A program made the translations under genes and the position numbers. This document shows, one piece after another, positions 29,701 to 42,044 of a DNA stretch of 64,000 nt. This DNA comes from Coriaria nepalensis (lineage: Eukaryota > Streptophyta > Magnoliopsida > Cucurbitales > Coriariaceae): contig CP114500.1 of assembly GCA_027186245.1 (NCBI GenBank), forward strand, positions 7,884,001 to 7,948,000, read 5' to 3'. Numbering within the stretch: position 1 is the first letter of the stretch; each line of letters begins with the position of its first letter. The notes beneath the pieces were generated by a model. That model did not search any database, was not told the origin of the DNA, and saw only the letters and a program-made list of their open reading frames with translations.

Positions 29701-31334
29701 AGTCGAGTAATTAGTCGCGAGAACTTAGATTCTTAGTATTAACGGATGACACTTCAGTCACATGAGTACCTACCTGCATTCCAAAATAATCTCCATTGCG
29801 CCGCTCTTCTACAAGCTCCTCTGGATCGCATCTCTTCAGCTCTGTAATTAGAACGGAACAAAATCAAAATCTAGAAGATGAGAATTTTCAGGCTAAAGCA
29901 GAAATAGAGAAAATAATGAAGCACTGACGAAGAATGGGAGGAGTGATGTGAGCGAAGGAGAAGAACTCGTAGAAGTCAGATAGTTTGGGCACAGGATGAA
30001 TGGCGGCCATCGCGAGGCTATCGGAGACCGGAGAAACCGACGGTTCTGATGAAGAAGAAGGCGACCGAGAACCGAACTGGACCTCTGCGGCCCCGTCAGA
30101 CGGAGTAGAGAGGCCGGAGTTTCCGTCGACCTGACTCCTGTGCGCCGCCCTGCCACTCTTCTTGGCATGTGAGTCAGATCCATGCGATCGCCTCGGCTTG
30201 CTGAATTTCGTCGTGCAGGCTACAATGTCGAGGAACCTCCGCACGTGCGCAATTGCATCGCCTTCTTCCGTATAGTCCTCTGCAACAAACAATGGCGCGC
30301 TCTTTTTTTAACCATATTTTTTTAGTGTTAATAAAATTTAAAAATAATAATAATGCGGGATCCATATGGAATATGCTAATTATTTTGTTTATTCTAATTA
30401 AGCTCAACCTACCTTCAACTATTTTCACCAAACATGGTTTGATAGTACTGAGCTCTACTCTGTCATTCAGTCTCTGCCCTTTGACCTGCTCAAAAATAAT
30501 GAAAATTTCACAATCAAAAACTCTAATTTACTATAATTAAAAAATAAAAATTAATGCACTACTTTTATAATAAAAAATATATATTATTTAATAAAATAAA
30601 AAATATATAATATAGTTTTATTTATGGAACTATGTAATTTTATTAAGATAAATTCTTAAATGGAGATGGCATGCGTACCTCATGAGATAGAGAGTAGTTT
30701 GTTAGGTGACAAGTTTCCACATTTTGAGCTATAAGCCTTCTTACATCGAGTATCTTGTCCGTGCTAATACCCTAATGAAAGAAACAGAAAATAAAAATAA
30801 AAAATAATAATAACAATTATGATTTCATATGTAACACATGTTACATATAATATGTATATTTATACGTTTTTTTAATCAAGAGTATTGTAATAAACAAATT
30901 AGATAGCTATCCAGATGGAGTGTGAGGAGGGTGCAAGGAAATTCGCCACCACATTCAATCTCGGCGGCCGAGTCGGAGACTCACTCTAAGATTGGATGGC
31001 AATTTCACCTATCCCGAGTCACAACAAGTCCATCCGGACCGGTCCGAACTCGGCCCCGAACCCGGTCTGATATAAGATTACATACCTTGAGTAGAACTTG
31101 CGATTCATATGAAGTGACGACTGTGATATCCAGAACACTAGGAACTACTTCCCATTTACACCCAGAAAAAACAAGGAAACAGTCAAAACAGAATGAAATT
31201 AGATGAGAGAAGAATACAGTAAGCTTGAAAATATGAAATCCATGTAAGCAAAAACTAAATTTACCTTTCTCTTCTTTCTTCTTCTTATCTGCTTTCGCCT
31301 TATTCGGCTTCCCTCTTCCTGACTTAGGAGCCAT
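23779..31334 (-). CDS. CLU-domain TPR protein, REDUCED CHLOROPLAST COVERAGE (REC) family
   Basis: Twenty-two exons give 1,688 residues in one frame: 31334-31265, 31147-31086, 30771-30679, 30485-30413, 30279-29929, 29841-29774, 29668-29537, 29429-29388, 29279-28746, 28611-28457, 28348-27865, 27763-27701, 27608-27507, 27411-27094, 27007-26915, 26791-26690, 26588-26484, 26401-26268, 26153-25838, 25731-25619, 25531-25450 and 25353-23779. The N-terminus is lysine-rich with a CLU-type ubiquitin-like region ([13 protein letters not shown]). A CLU domain ([18 protein letters not shown]) and TPRs (about residues 880-1100, [19 protein letters not shown]) follow, then a low-complexity tail with [18 protein letters not shown] and APEFVPRK, ending ASVR. 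It resembles REC1/REC3 more than TSS/REC2. REC proteins affect the share of cell volume taken by chloroplasts. The last intron has a GC donor and is stop-free. Confidence 0.95.
25354..25449 (-). other. GC-AG intron in the REC-family gene, in frame and stop-free
   Basis: The exon ends GCAAAG and the intron starts GCAAGTAA, ending CTTCAG. It is 96 nt, divisible by three, and has no stop in the reading frame. Retention would insert 32 residues, many hydrophobic. A weak GC donor plus open frame suggests it could be alternatively retained; that is inference. Confidence 0.75.
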
Positions 31335-34300
31335 TTTTCTTCTTCTTCCAATATGAACTCAAAGCTAGCTCTTTTCCAGTACAGTATCAAGCACCCATTA
31401 GAGAAGGAAAGAAGAAGAAGGTGAAGAAGAAGAAGATAGGATAAGGGGGCAAGCTAGCTTTTTTGATATTTGCACTCTGTCTATCCTTTAGAGGGGATTT
31501 TTGGAGCAAATCTTATCTCATGAGCCTCTCTTTGGTCCTAATTTGATTGTAGACTTTCATTGCATCTCTCTCTCCCTCTCTCTCTTTTTATCTCTGTCAT
31601 TCTCTCTATGATACATCTACATACATGTGATGTGTGCCTTATTATTATATATATAAGTGGGAGTCCAAGAATTGCGACAAAATCACCAAGGACCGCTAAA
31701 TTCGCACCACGTGGCACGGATGATATTGGCCGGAGCCTCTCTTTTGTTTTTTCACGTGTGTTGGGACCGGGTACTCTGATTTTCTCACCCAGTCGACGGA
31801 CGTAATTAAGAGTTGTAATTTTTATTTTTTAATTATAATTATTATAAATAATTATTGTTAATTATTGAGTTGGGCACGTTGAGTTGGAACCTGGAAGAGA
31901 GAGAAAGAATCTGAATAGGTTTTTCAGTTCAGCACTAAGAATCGTTGTTTTTGTCGGAGGTGTAACGGTGAATTAGTGCTTGTATTTTAGTCAAACTTGG
32001 ACCACCCAATAATTACCATAATACGTGACACCATATAGTATATGGTATATATACTCTTATTTTTACCGGATAATTTAATAGTTTTAATATCTAAACGACA
32101 TGCATTTAAGTGCATTACACTGCCCACATTTACAAATTGAGATGAGTTTTAGCGTCGGTTTGGTTACACAAAAAATGAGTAGAAAAAATAAAAAATTTTC
32201 ATATTATTTTAAACAAAAATTAAAAAAATAAAAATAAAAATCACAATGAAATTTATAAAATATTAAAAATAATTTTTTTATAAATAAATAAATACTTATT
32301 TTAATTTATATTATTTTATTTAAGTGATAATAAAAATATATTTTATAATTATTACGAAAATAAAAAATCATTCATTTTATTCAAATAAAAGTTTCACAAG
32401 CAAATATGGCAACTTTGTGGGCACGGACTGCATGAAAGTGGTGCAGTAAATACTACTAGTTATAGTTTGGTTTCAAAACGTAACTCATATTAAGATTATG
32501 GTCGTGGTTCAAATATATACTATTGCGCGAGTATATATGACTTGAGAAAATTTGCAAACTTTCGTGAAAGAGGTGATCTTTTTCTTTAGAGTAGGCGAAT
32601 TGAAGATAATAACAATAAGTCAGACTTCTTAAATATTTTTTAACTTCGGTCAAAGCAGCCACATGCACGTAAGTCATGATCTAGACTAATTATATATATA
32701 TATAAATACATAACATAATGTCAATACTAGTCTTGATAACTTACATTAATTATCAAATAGAAGTTCAAGCTCTTCACTAAGGAAGAAGGAAGAGTAAAAG
32801 TGACCCGATCCGTCTAATCCGACCAACTTGGATCTGTTGGATCACAATACGAACATATTAGTAAATAGAAAATAAATCGTTATATCATTTTCACGGATCA
32901 TATTTGTCAATAATCCGGTTTAAATTATGCAAATTGAAAATATATTTATTTGTTTGGAATCCCAAGCACAAAATAAAAATGAATGCAACTTCTGTCTTGA
33001 TAGATAGTAAATAAAAGAAGTATATACCAATTTGGGTTAAGATCAGCCCACCACTATTTTGTTATCCTAATCCTACTGTTTCATTAATAGAAAGAGAAGT
33101 ATTCAAATTTGTGATTCACATGAGAACAATATTTAAATTCCTACCCGAAACTTGTTGGACTAGTAGCACTTTCTTTCCTTCTTATTTATTTGCTATTTAT
33201 TTATTTTATGCAAATTATTAGCTTAAATCTAAAGTATGAATTGCTAGTAGGTGGAATATTATAAATTTATAAATCACCCACCAACCAACAGAGACAGAGG
33301 GTGATTGGTGAATCATTTTGTATCATCTTACAGTTTATCTTCCAACAACCCCTTTGAATGATATTGACATTACAGTTTGAAAGTTCTTGTGTTGTTTTGT
33401 TTCTTGTTTTCTTCGGTTAGGTTGCTTGACGATAAGGGAAGTTTTGATTAGATAAATTAGATGGAATCAATTACTAGTCCATCAAGCAACTCACTAATTA
33501 TGTGATTAGTGAAGTTCTAATTTGTTTCCAAGTATTCATTTCCGCATCGACCGAGGTTTCCCAGTTCAATATAGTTGCCATACGATGCATGTTTAAAGAC
33601 ATTGCATTTGTTTCCGGTTCAATATAGTTGCCTTTTTGACTAATTGCTCGTCTTATTCAGCTTTAAGTGCACTTTAATTAAATTCTACGATTCTAAACTT
33701 GATTTTTATGGACCTAAACTATATTTTATACTCATATGGGCATTTTGGATTGTTTCAAATGCGACCCATTTCTATACTTAGATTTTATGGTGTTACTTTT
33801 GACGTTAAAATCTTGCATTAATATGAAAAGCCGTGTTCGTTTCTGTACAATAAATAAGAAGGAAAAAAAAAATCCAAATCAATAAATTTGATAGTAAAGA
33901 GGAAAAAAAGGCATAATTTCATATTCAATTGATCGATGGGCTTAGATGCTTATCGTCTTCCATTGATTCATCGAGTTTTATAACTCGAACTCAGATTTCC
34001 AGGATTATTAATTGAACTTAAATCTTTTTTTTTTTCTTTTTTTCAGAATGAACGAGAGTTCGGTATAAAGATAAAGTCATAAATTTTAACGTGATTCACC
34101 GGCAGTTTGTGATAGATGAATGAAAAAGTTCGGACTTATATACCTTCTTTTGAATGGAGGCCGAAGCTTAAAAATGAAGGGCCGGAGCTTACAAATGGCA
34201 GCCTAATAACAAAAAAATGAACGGAGGAGTAAAATAGAATTAAAAGAGCAAATTTTTTAGATTTCTAAGTCTTAAAAAAGGAAGACTTAGAGAGAGAGAG

Positions 34301-34745
34301 GTTAAGCGAGAAGTAAAGGATAGAGAGAAGATAATGTCGTGCGTAGAAAAGGAGGAGGAAATGGTAATATATAGTCATTTCTTTTCCCCCTTTTTTTTTT
34401 ATTATTATTTTTTTTAATTTCTGAAGCTATTAATATTTTATTAATTAAAAATATATTAAGAGGCCATTTCTCCATGAAAATTGGTGGTGAGCTCAACAAT
34501 TTTTTTTTCTTTCCTTTTCTCGGAGGCCCATTAATCAAGGACCCTGGCTATTTTGAACAAAATGCGTGTATGATACCCCCCTCCTGGGAGGAATGATTAC
34601 AGAAAATAGAAAACGGAGAGATCATCACCCAACTAATTTAAACGAATGAAAGAATGTACGAACATGTCATAGGTTAACAAATATTGTGGTTGAAAATTTT
34701 GAGAAAAAAAGCTACCTTTCTCCAACTACACTTAGAAGATGAAAC
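31335..34745. other. 3.4-kb gene-free intergenic region
   Basis: The left end is the leader and promoter of the REC gene (GAA-rich 31408-31440; CT-rich 31564-31586). The rest is AT-rich with no supported gene. 32150-32400 is a low-complexity stretch that begins with a TTTGGTTAC-like sequence, sometimes seen at ends of small non-autonomous elements, but no clear terminal repeats or target duplication are visible. 34700-34745 belongs to the 3' flank of the next gene. Confidence 0.5.
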
Positions 34746-36812
34746 CTAATTCAAAGTTTCCATTTTCATAGCTGCATTAGAAATCGGAACTGATGATGAT
34801 GAAGATAATCCACACTGTAACCAATCTTTAGCACAAAAAAGGGCCTCAAGTGTTGCGGGCCGCAATGAACTCCTATAGCTATCCATCTTCCTTAGCCCGA
34901 TTCTGAAAACAGAGTCAGGAGCCACGGTAGAAACCAGTATAGATAGAATATCAGAAGCCATCCTAGACAAGATTGGGTATTTCCCTTTGTTTAATCGCCA
35001 CCAATTCAAGATGTTAAACTCTGTTGCTCGTGGAAAAAGAGACTCTTCGAAATACTGATCTAGTTCCGATTTTGTTTGCTGCCCATTTGTTATTTCCGAG
35101 ATGTAGATATCAAAATCAGACAGTCCATCATCTGTAGAAAGAAAGGTCTCACTTTCTTCATGGTCACCTTGAACTGTCTCCATCTCTGTCTCTGTCTTTG
35201 AAACAATCTCATTACTCTCTACCTCAAAAGTTTCTGTTACCGGAAATGTCTGAACCATATAATCAAGATAAAGTTGGTGAAGACCATCTTCAACTATCTT
35301 GATCCATGCTTCAGAATCCACACCATAGAGTTTATTGAATGTAAACTCCACAAGCTTCATTTTGTACCTAGGATCCATAACTACTGCAATTGCTAAGACT
35401 ATACAGCAATCTTTCCAATATTTTTCGAATTTCTCTAATAAAGGTTTAATCAAGTTGGATATAAAAGGGTTGTGGCTCATAACGGCACTAGTCAGCTCCA
35501 TCTGAATTTTAGATAGTTCAGGGAAGAATGCATTGGCTGTTGGGTATATTGGGGTGGTTAAAATACAAGTAGCATCAAAAAAATACTTCAAATATATGCA
35601 TAGCGTTTCTACTTGCCTCCATTCTTCTATTGACAGGGTTATGCTATAACCAGGATCAGAAGCATCTAAGCAAGTAAAGACTTCCTTTAGCTCACAAGCT
35701 CTTACCAGCATGTGAAAAGTCGTGTCCCATTTCGTCAAGTCATCAATTTGAATATCTGTAGTACTCGGGACTTGAAGTTGATGCATCAGCTCGATGAACT
35801 TCTCTTCATGCAAATCCGAACTTTTCACGTACTTCACACTTTCTCTAACCTTCCACACTATTTCCGCCAATGAACCCAATGCATCTCGAGCAAGCAGACT
35901 AAGTACATCAGCATAACAGTTTGGGATCAATAACTGACCATTGAACACAAGCGGGTTCTTCACAGAAAGAAAACCTCTAAGATTCTCAACTACAGTATCA
36001 TTCAAGAAAGTCTGGTCAACAGTTAGGGTGAAAAGCCGGCCCTCTAAACACCAATCAGAAAAGCAGGCAGAAACGGCTGGACTAAATGCATCATTCGAGT
36101 AAGGAGAAGGTACAGCTACAACATTAAGGAGCAGGCGATGTAGATTCCAATCACTATCCATAAATTGCCCGGTTATGAGAACGTACCCAAGCGTCTGTTC
36201 TGATGTCCACATATTCAACGTAAGATTTACCCGTCCGGAAATTCCACTCATTAGATTCAAAATGCTCTGTTTTTCCCTCAAATACAGAGCCACACAATCC
36301 CCTTGAATAACACTGAAGCTCCCCATGTTGAAACTCGGGTTAAGCGACTTTACAAAATTGACAAAACCGGATTGCTCTACTATATGAAGTGGATATTCGT
36401 GCATTATAATCATCTTAGCAATCTCTTCATTACATCGCTCTCGATCGACAGCTATATTTGCAATTGGAGGAGCTGCTCTGTACTGTTTTCTAGGTGGATT
36501 GGTAGAATTTCCAGAAGTAATTGCCTTTGAAACTGGACTGAAGGAACTTGATTGATTTCTTTGGCGGACAGCGGGACAAGTTCCATTAATGTGGCGTTTT
36601 AAGTGGCTGGTACCGGAAAGCTTTGAGCCGGTTATGTAAGCAAACGATTGTTTACAGAGCTTGCAGCAGGCTTTCGAGCATCCAGCTCCAGCGGGTTCAA
36701 TCGTGAAGTATTCCCAAACCACAGACCTCTTTCTACCGCGCTTATTTGGCTGTACTTCTGAATCCAGTGTTATGACACTATCTAGTGGAGCCAGGAGGGT
36801 ATCCAACTCCAT
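34746..36812 (-). CDS. DAYSLEEPER: Domesticated hAT transposase, BED zinc finger protein (DAYSLEEPER family)
   Basis: A single coding exon of 688 residues; Arabidopsis DAYSLEEPER has 696. A 5'UTR intron is implied by a CAG acceptor 16 nt before the ATG, with an upstream leader exon near 37130-37340. The N-terminal BED finger has Cys50, Cys53, His70 and His74 (CKLC, then HLKRH). The core has the hAT RNase H-like fold, including NMWTSEQTLGYVLITGQF and VVMDPRYKMKLVEF. The hAT dimerisation region is near residues 590-650 (ELDQYFEESLFPR, NWWRLNKGKYP). The usual TRW motif is TKW. No terminal inverted repeats flank the gene, and it keeps a normal 5'UTR intron, which fits a domesticated host gene. 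DAYSLEEPER is nuclear and essential for normal Arabidopsis development. Confidence 0.93.
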   Translation of the reverse strand: MELDTLLAPLDSVITLDSEVQPNKRGRKRSVVWEYFTIEPAGAGCSKACCKLCKQSFAYITGSKLSGTSHLKRHINGTCPAVRQRNQSSSFSPVSKAITSGNSTNPPRKQYRAAPPIANIAVDRERCNEEIAKMIIMHEYPLHIVEQSGFVNFVKSLNPSFNMGSFSVIQGDCVALYLREKQSILNLMSGISGRVNLTLNMWTSEQTLGYVLITGQFMDSDWNLHRLLLNVVAVPSPYSNDAFSPAVSACFSDWCLEGRLFTLTVDQTFLNDTVVENLRGFLSVKNPLVFNGQLLIPNCYADVLSLLARDALGSLAEIVWKVRESVKYVKSSDLHEEKFIELMHQLQVPSTTDIQIDDLTKWDTTFHMLVRACELKEVFTCLDASDPGYSITLSIEEWRQVETLCIYLKYFFDATCILTTPIYPTANAFFPELSKIQMELTSAVMSHNPFISNLIKPLLEKFEKYWKDCCIVLAIAVVMDPRYKMKLVEFTFNKLYGVDSEAWIKIVEDGLHQLYLDYMVQTFPVTETFEVESNEIVSKTETEMETVQGDHEESETFLSTDDGLSDFDIYISEITNGQQTKSELDQYFEESLFPRATEFNILNWWRLNKGKYPILSRMASDILSILVSTVAPDSVFRIGLRKMDSYRSSLRPATLEALFCAKDWLQCGLSSSSSVPISNAAMKMETLN

Positions 36813-37965
36813 GGAAGATTTACTAATTCTGCAAAAATAATAGCAAAGCAGCCGTTAGATGAAGATGAGAAAAACAATGGTAAAAAACCAGACTTATTTT
36901 AAGGTCCTGCTAACTTCAGCCTAATTATATAAGCTTATCTCAAACAAAACCTCTCTCTTTTTCCTTGCAATCATCTCACTCATTCTAACGAAAGTAAAAG
37001 AGCTCTCATCACCAACAGGAAAGCAAGACAACGAAATTATACATTCAAGATACTGAAAAAGATGGGAAAAAAAAAGAAGAAGAAGAAGAAGAAGACCGTT
37101 AAGCGAGAATTGCATATGAAAGAAGAGAGATCCTTACAAGGAAAACGTATATGAGGTTGACGACGAGCGTTCTGCAACTCAAAAGATGAGTTTTTTTTAT
37201 TTCTTCCTCCTCAATCAACAGACGAACAAAATCTTCAAAATTTTGAAAAGGAGAGAGAGGTTTAGACGAAGAAGAAGAAGAAGTAATGGGCTGGAGCAAC
37301 GAAGAAGCCTAATGGACCAGAGCGGCGGGCTACGGCTCAGGGCTGCGACTGAGGCTTTTAGGGCTTTTTTTTCATATATATTATTAGGAAGGAGGGAAAG
37401 AAGATGAGCGTGCCGTGTAATATTCGAGCTAATTGGATTTCTATTGGACCTGGAGTGATTAGATAATAGAGCCCACCTTCTAATTTATTGAATCTGGACC
37501 GTCCATTAGATTCCTATAAAAGGTCGGCCATATATGGGTGAGACCGACTTCAAATAGAAGATCTCAGCCGTTCGATTTGGTAATATAGCAAAAAAGGAGT
37601 TTCCTTTTGGGCCCAATAGGAAGAGAATATCGATTTTGGGCCGAATATCGATGCTCTCCCAGCCGTTAGATTTGGTAAAATGGAAAAACGAAAGTTTCCT
37701 TTTGGGCCCAATAAGAAAAGCGTATCGATTTTGGGCCGAATATCAACGCCCCTTGCCCACACCCAGTTTTGAGAACCCACAGCAAAGCATCAGAAAAGTC
37801 GTTGAGATTTACCGCCATACCTGAGACTCCATGGAAAAGCCCAAAATGTGTGAACTGAGAGCGAGTTATTGACTCGGTGTAGCGACTCGTTCTAGGACGG
37901 TTCAAGGAGCGATTCAGTGACAGGAAGAGAGAAGAAGAAGAAGATAGACGTAACTGAGGAAGAAG
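36813..37965. promoter_or_regulatory. Divergent promoter of DAYSLEEPER-like and PX-domain genes
   Basis: The left part holds the leader of the minus-strand gene, with a GAA tract at 37075-37094. The right part holds the promoter and leader of the plus-strand PX gene. The middle carries a 95-bp tandem duplication with perfect TTGGGCCCAA palindromes, described separately. The two start codons are 1,153 bp apart. Confidence 0.6.
37562..37752. repeat. 95-bp tandem duplication carrying GGGCCC site II motifs
   Basis: Two copies (about 37562-37657 and 37658-37752) each start CAGCCGTT.GATTTGGTAA, contain TTGGGCCCAA (37607-37616 and 37702-37711), and then a second half-site in GATTTTGGGCCGAATATC. The period is 95 bp. 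GGGCCC is the classic TCP-bound site II core in plant housekeeping promoters. Confidence 0.9.
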
Positions 37966-40900
37966 ATGAATATCTACGCGCACGACCTTTCTCTATTAGA
38001 TTTCAACCTTGACTATTCCGATCCGACCACTGATCCCTTCGTTTACCGTCGGAATTTCAGTTCGAATTCCGTAATTGGCCTTCTCGGCGATGATGATGAA
38101 GACGACGAGGAGAACCGAAATCGAAGTAACCGCGTTGTACCTGATCGCAGCCCTCCCAAACACCGGCATGATGGCACCTCACCTCTGCCTCTTGGGATGG
38201 ACTGGAGCCATCCTCCTCGGAAATGGGTATTCTCTCTTTCATTTCTGTGTTGTTTATTTTGTATTATTAATTCACTTTGGTTCTACTTTTGAATCGAATT
38301 AGTGTTTTTTCATTATAATTTTTTTTAGTGAGTCAAAGTTGTCAGCTTTGATAATTAGGATTGATGGAGCTAAGTAGTTGCTGTGATATTTTGTATGAAT
38401 TTTGTGTTCATGGTTATATATACCTATAATGAAGTCAAATTGTAGCTTTGTTAATTAGGATTGATGGAGCTAAGTAGTTGCTGTGAGATTTTGTATGAAT
38501 TTTGTGTTCATGGTTATGTATAGCTATAAAACAGTTGATAATGATTGAGCATGTGTGTATTTATGAAGTGAAGTTATTTACGAATGAATCTGTAATGATA
38601 TTTTGGTTTTCAATAGGTTGGACAGGATTCGGTATGGCCCCATGATCCTCACACTGGATGGAGTTACTGTGTCACCATTCCTTCTTGGACTTTTCTTCCC
38701 AAATCTAGAGGTTCAAATCCTGTGGCGGTAAACTTTCTATTCCCTTGTTCTTCCTTAAAAAACGTCAACTGTTATAGTTTGATCAGGATTTCGGACATTG
38801 TTGGCATATAAATTCAAGAGAACATGAACAGAATTGGCCGAAAATTTATTCTGGTTCAGATTATCTGAATTTAATTTTGATGGGAATGCCTTTCCCCCTT
38901 TCATGTGTCTCTGCTATCCATGTGGTCGTTGGGCATTTAGTTGTTTCGACAGCTTCTTGGTTGAAATTTATAGATACTGTTCCAAAATTTTATCTTAGGA
39001 TACTGGTATACACAATGATAAAAATGAGAACATTGGGATTTGATGTTTGATTTTTAGGTCTAGTGGAATGAGTATGACGGTTTCTTTAAGAGGTTTTGAA
39101 GTGTGGCTTCTTCATCCGACTCTGATGTAACATTCATGGGGTACAGTTTTACAGGGTTCAAATTGGTGTACAATCTCCAGAAGGTGTCACCTCTACCCGA
39201 GGAATATTGAGAAGATATAATGATTTTTTGAAACTTTTTTCAGAAGTAAGTGATATCTCTATATGTTTCAAAATACAAAGTATTCCTATTATACATTTGT
39301 TTCTACAATTTTTTTCTTTAGGGCTCATCTTCTACAAAAGATTGTAAATCTCTATTGACATCTGTTGCTCTATTTTGCATCTCCTCGCTGATCATGTAGC
39401 TCAAAAAAGCATTTCCTAGGAAAAATCTGGCTCCTCCTCCTCCAAGAAGGATCTTGAGAATAAAGAGCCGGACATCACTCGAAGAAGTAGGTCATCTCTT
39501 TTTTAACTTTCTGGCTGTTTGTCTTTATATATTTGTTATGGTCGTCTTCTACTTCATCACACTCAACATGCATGTATCCACCATTGATAAAATGCAAACA
39601 ACTATTCATAGTGTAGCATAAAAATATTAAAATTCACAGATTGGTTAGTTTGTTACAGAGAAGGTCTTCTTTGGAGGATTGGATGGAAAAGCTGTTATCG
39701 GATATTGATATCTCTAGAAGTGCTCCAGTGGCAACCTTTCTTGAGCTAGAAGCTTCTGTGCGATCTTGTAGGTGTCTCATTCATGCATTTAGCAAAATTT
39801 TTCTTCTTCTCTCTCTCTCTCTCCTTTTCATTTTTAAACTGTCAAATTGATATTTATTATTAAATTTCAGTTTTCGATAATGCAAACCATCAAGCTTCAG
39901 ATGAAGTTTCTTCTACTAGTGGCATGGTTTCTTCATTCCTGCACCAAACAAGCTCAGATGTCTCTATTCTTGCCACCAATACATCCATTGCATCGGATCA
40001 GGGCAATGATACTCCTTACGAGGTATCCGAGCTTGGAGATGATATTGCTGACTTCTCTTTGGAAAAGTCTGTATCTGAACAAGATATAATGAGCTCAATG
40101 GAAACAACTATCAAGAATGGTGTGTTTAGTAAGAACTTTATTTGGGATGGGGTAGAAAAAATTTCCAGGCGAAAAGGGCAAACTGAAACCGGTAGTCGCA
40201 ATAGAGAGAGGGATAAAATAACAGAGGATATTTCTAATGTTAAACCTCTTCGCATGGATGGAACCCATTTTTTCAATGAAGTAGAGGATTTTAAGTTAAA
40301 TTCTCATACTAGAAGACTGTCTACAGAGAGTATTGGTAGTGATTTGAGTACTGTAAGAGCTAGTGAAATATCAAACTTAGGGGTGGGGAATTTATTTGGT
40401 GATTTCTCCTTTGATCTTGGGGAAGGTTCTGAAGCTCCAAGGGGCAAGGATGGGTATCCTAGCTTGGATTTTCGGTTTTCAAGAGACTCGCTGTATGCCC
40501 TTCCCTCTGATGAGCGGTTAAAATTGAATAGGGTTCTTAGTACTATGCAACGGAGGTTACTTACTGCAAGAACAGATGTGGAGGATCTTATAGCAAGATT
40601 GAATCAAGAAGTTGCTGTCAAGCAATTTCTTACAACAAAGGTAGGTTGTATCAAGAATAGAATCTCTATAAATGTGTTAGTCTCTTAATCCTGATAGAGT
40701 TCATGATAAAACTGGAAGTCTGATTTAGCCTTGGAACAGTTTAGCTATATGTTATTTTTCTCCAATATATTGAACTATCTTAATGGCTACAAATTACTTG
40801 TTTTTGGCAGGTCAAAGATCTGGAACTTGAACTTGAAACTACTAAAGAGAATTGTCAAGAAAACATGCAGCAAACAGCCATGACTGAAAAGGAAAGGATT

Positions 40901-42044
40901 ACCCAAATGCAGTGGGATATGGAAGAACTTAGGGGCAAATGCCTAGAGTTGGAATTGAAACTGGAAACTGAACGGGTTGGTTTCTCTTATGCCATTTTTA
41001 TTTTATATACAATTCATTCAATTTTTGGAAGGATTCTATCAATGATGACATCAATGATCGTTCCAGGATGAAAAGGTAAGAGCAGAGTCCACAAAGGTAG
41101 CAGTTGTAGAGGAAAACAAAATGTTGCTCCATGAATTGGATACTGCTAGAGAACAGTTTGAGAACTTGCAAAAATATCACGAAGAGTTTGAGGCAAAATC
41201 AAAGACAGACGTCAAGCTTCTTGTAAAAGAAGTTAAGACACTCCGAAACTCTCAAACAGACTTGAAGCAGGAGCTCAGTCGATTGATAAAGGAAAACCTA
41301 GAACTGGAGGTATGTCTTTTTTGCTCGATTTATTTTCACAAAAAGGTGTTTCTTTCTGCAGATTTTGTGGAATAGTCTTTCTAGGTATTCCACATTTTAT
41401 TCTCACAGGGTTTGATATATCTTATCAGAGGGTTCTTCAAAAGGAAAAGCAAAGGATGGAGCATGTGAATACTGCTAATATGAAGCTTCTTCATGAATGT
41501 GGAATTCTCCAGAACCGGCTTCAAGAATGTAGCGTTAATTTCCTCGTTGAAGAAGAAAATAAGTTAATCATGGACACTTCATCACCGTCCGATGCTGTAG
41601 ATCTGTTGGCAACATCCGATAATCGCATCGGCCTCCTTCTTGCGGAGGTAATTCCAACATATCACCTAATCTTGCTTGAAAAAAGGAAAAAAAAGGGGAA
41701 AAAAAAACACTAATAAAATTCTGATTTTCCTAGAAAATTCTGATTTGGGTCTATATGGTAAATCAAATGGGCAGGCACAGTTACTTGCACAGGACTTGGA
41801 AAGTGCTGATATGGTGGTGGAAGAAACGGCTGATTCTAATGCCAGTGACAGAAGGGAAACAGTAAATGCATTGAAGAAGCTGCTTATGGATGTTTTCGTG
41901 GATAATGCTAGATTGAGGATGCAAGTCAACTCTGTCATGCGTTGTGCTTTGAACACGGATGATGTTAGGTCGGAGAAAGGCGATCAAGAAGAGGATGATA
42001 CTTCTTCGAGGAAAACTGTTTTAAGCAAATTCTTAGAAAGATGA
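37966..42044 (+). CDS. PX-domain coiled-coil protein (EREX/EREL family)
   Basis: Ten exons: 37966-38226, 38617-38727, 39147-39245, 39400-39486, 39659-39767, 39871-40640, 40811-40975, 41067-41309, 41429-41647 and 41775-42044; 777 residues. The N-terminal acidic region is followed by the family signature [18 protein letters not shown] and a PX domain at about residues 100-225 ([35 protein letters not shown]). PX domains bind phosphatidylinositol-3-phosphate on endosomes. The middle is serine-rich. The C-terminal half is strongly predicted coiled coil from its heptads ([34 protein letters not shown]). In Arabidopsis, EREX and EREL proteins are effectors of RAB5 GTPases in vacuolar transport of seed storage proteins; that role is carried over by family. 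Intron 1 contains a 100-bp tandem repeat. Confidence 0.93.
38333..38532. repeat. 100-bp tandem duplication in intron 1 of the PX gene
   Basis: TTGATGGAGCTAAGTAGTTG occurs at 38361 and again at 38461, and the flanking sequence matches over about 100 bp on each side with few changes. The period is exactly 100 bp. It is a recent intronic duplication with no coding effect. Confidence 0.95.

Noticed and set aside
32150..32400. Possible MITE starting TTTGGTTAC
   Set aside because: The ends match only weakly in inverted orientation and no target-site duplication is visible; AT-rich composition alone could explain it.
34302..34538. 78-codon minus-strand open frame near 34.4 kb
   Set aside because: Its Lys/Asn and Pro runs come from homopolymer tracts; no start context or family is evident.
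36303..36530. 75-codon plus-strand open frame within the DAYSLEEPER-like gene
   Set aside because: It is a shadow of the 688-codon minus-strand frame.
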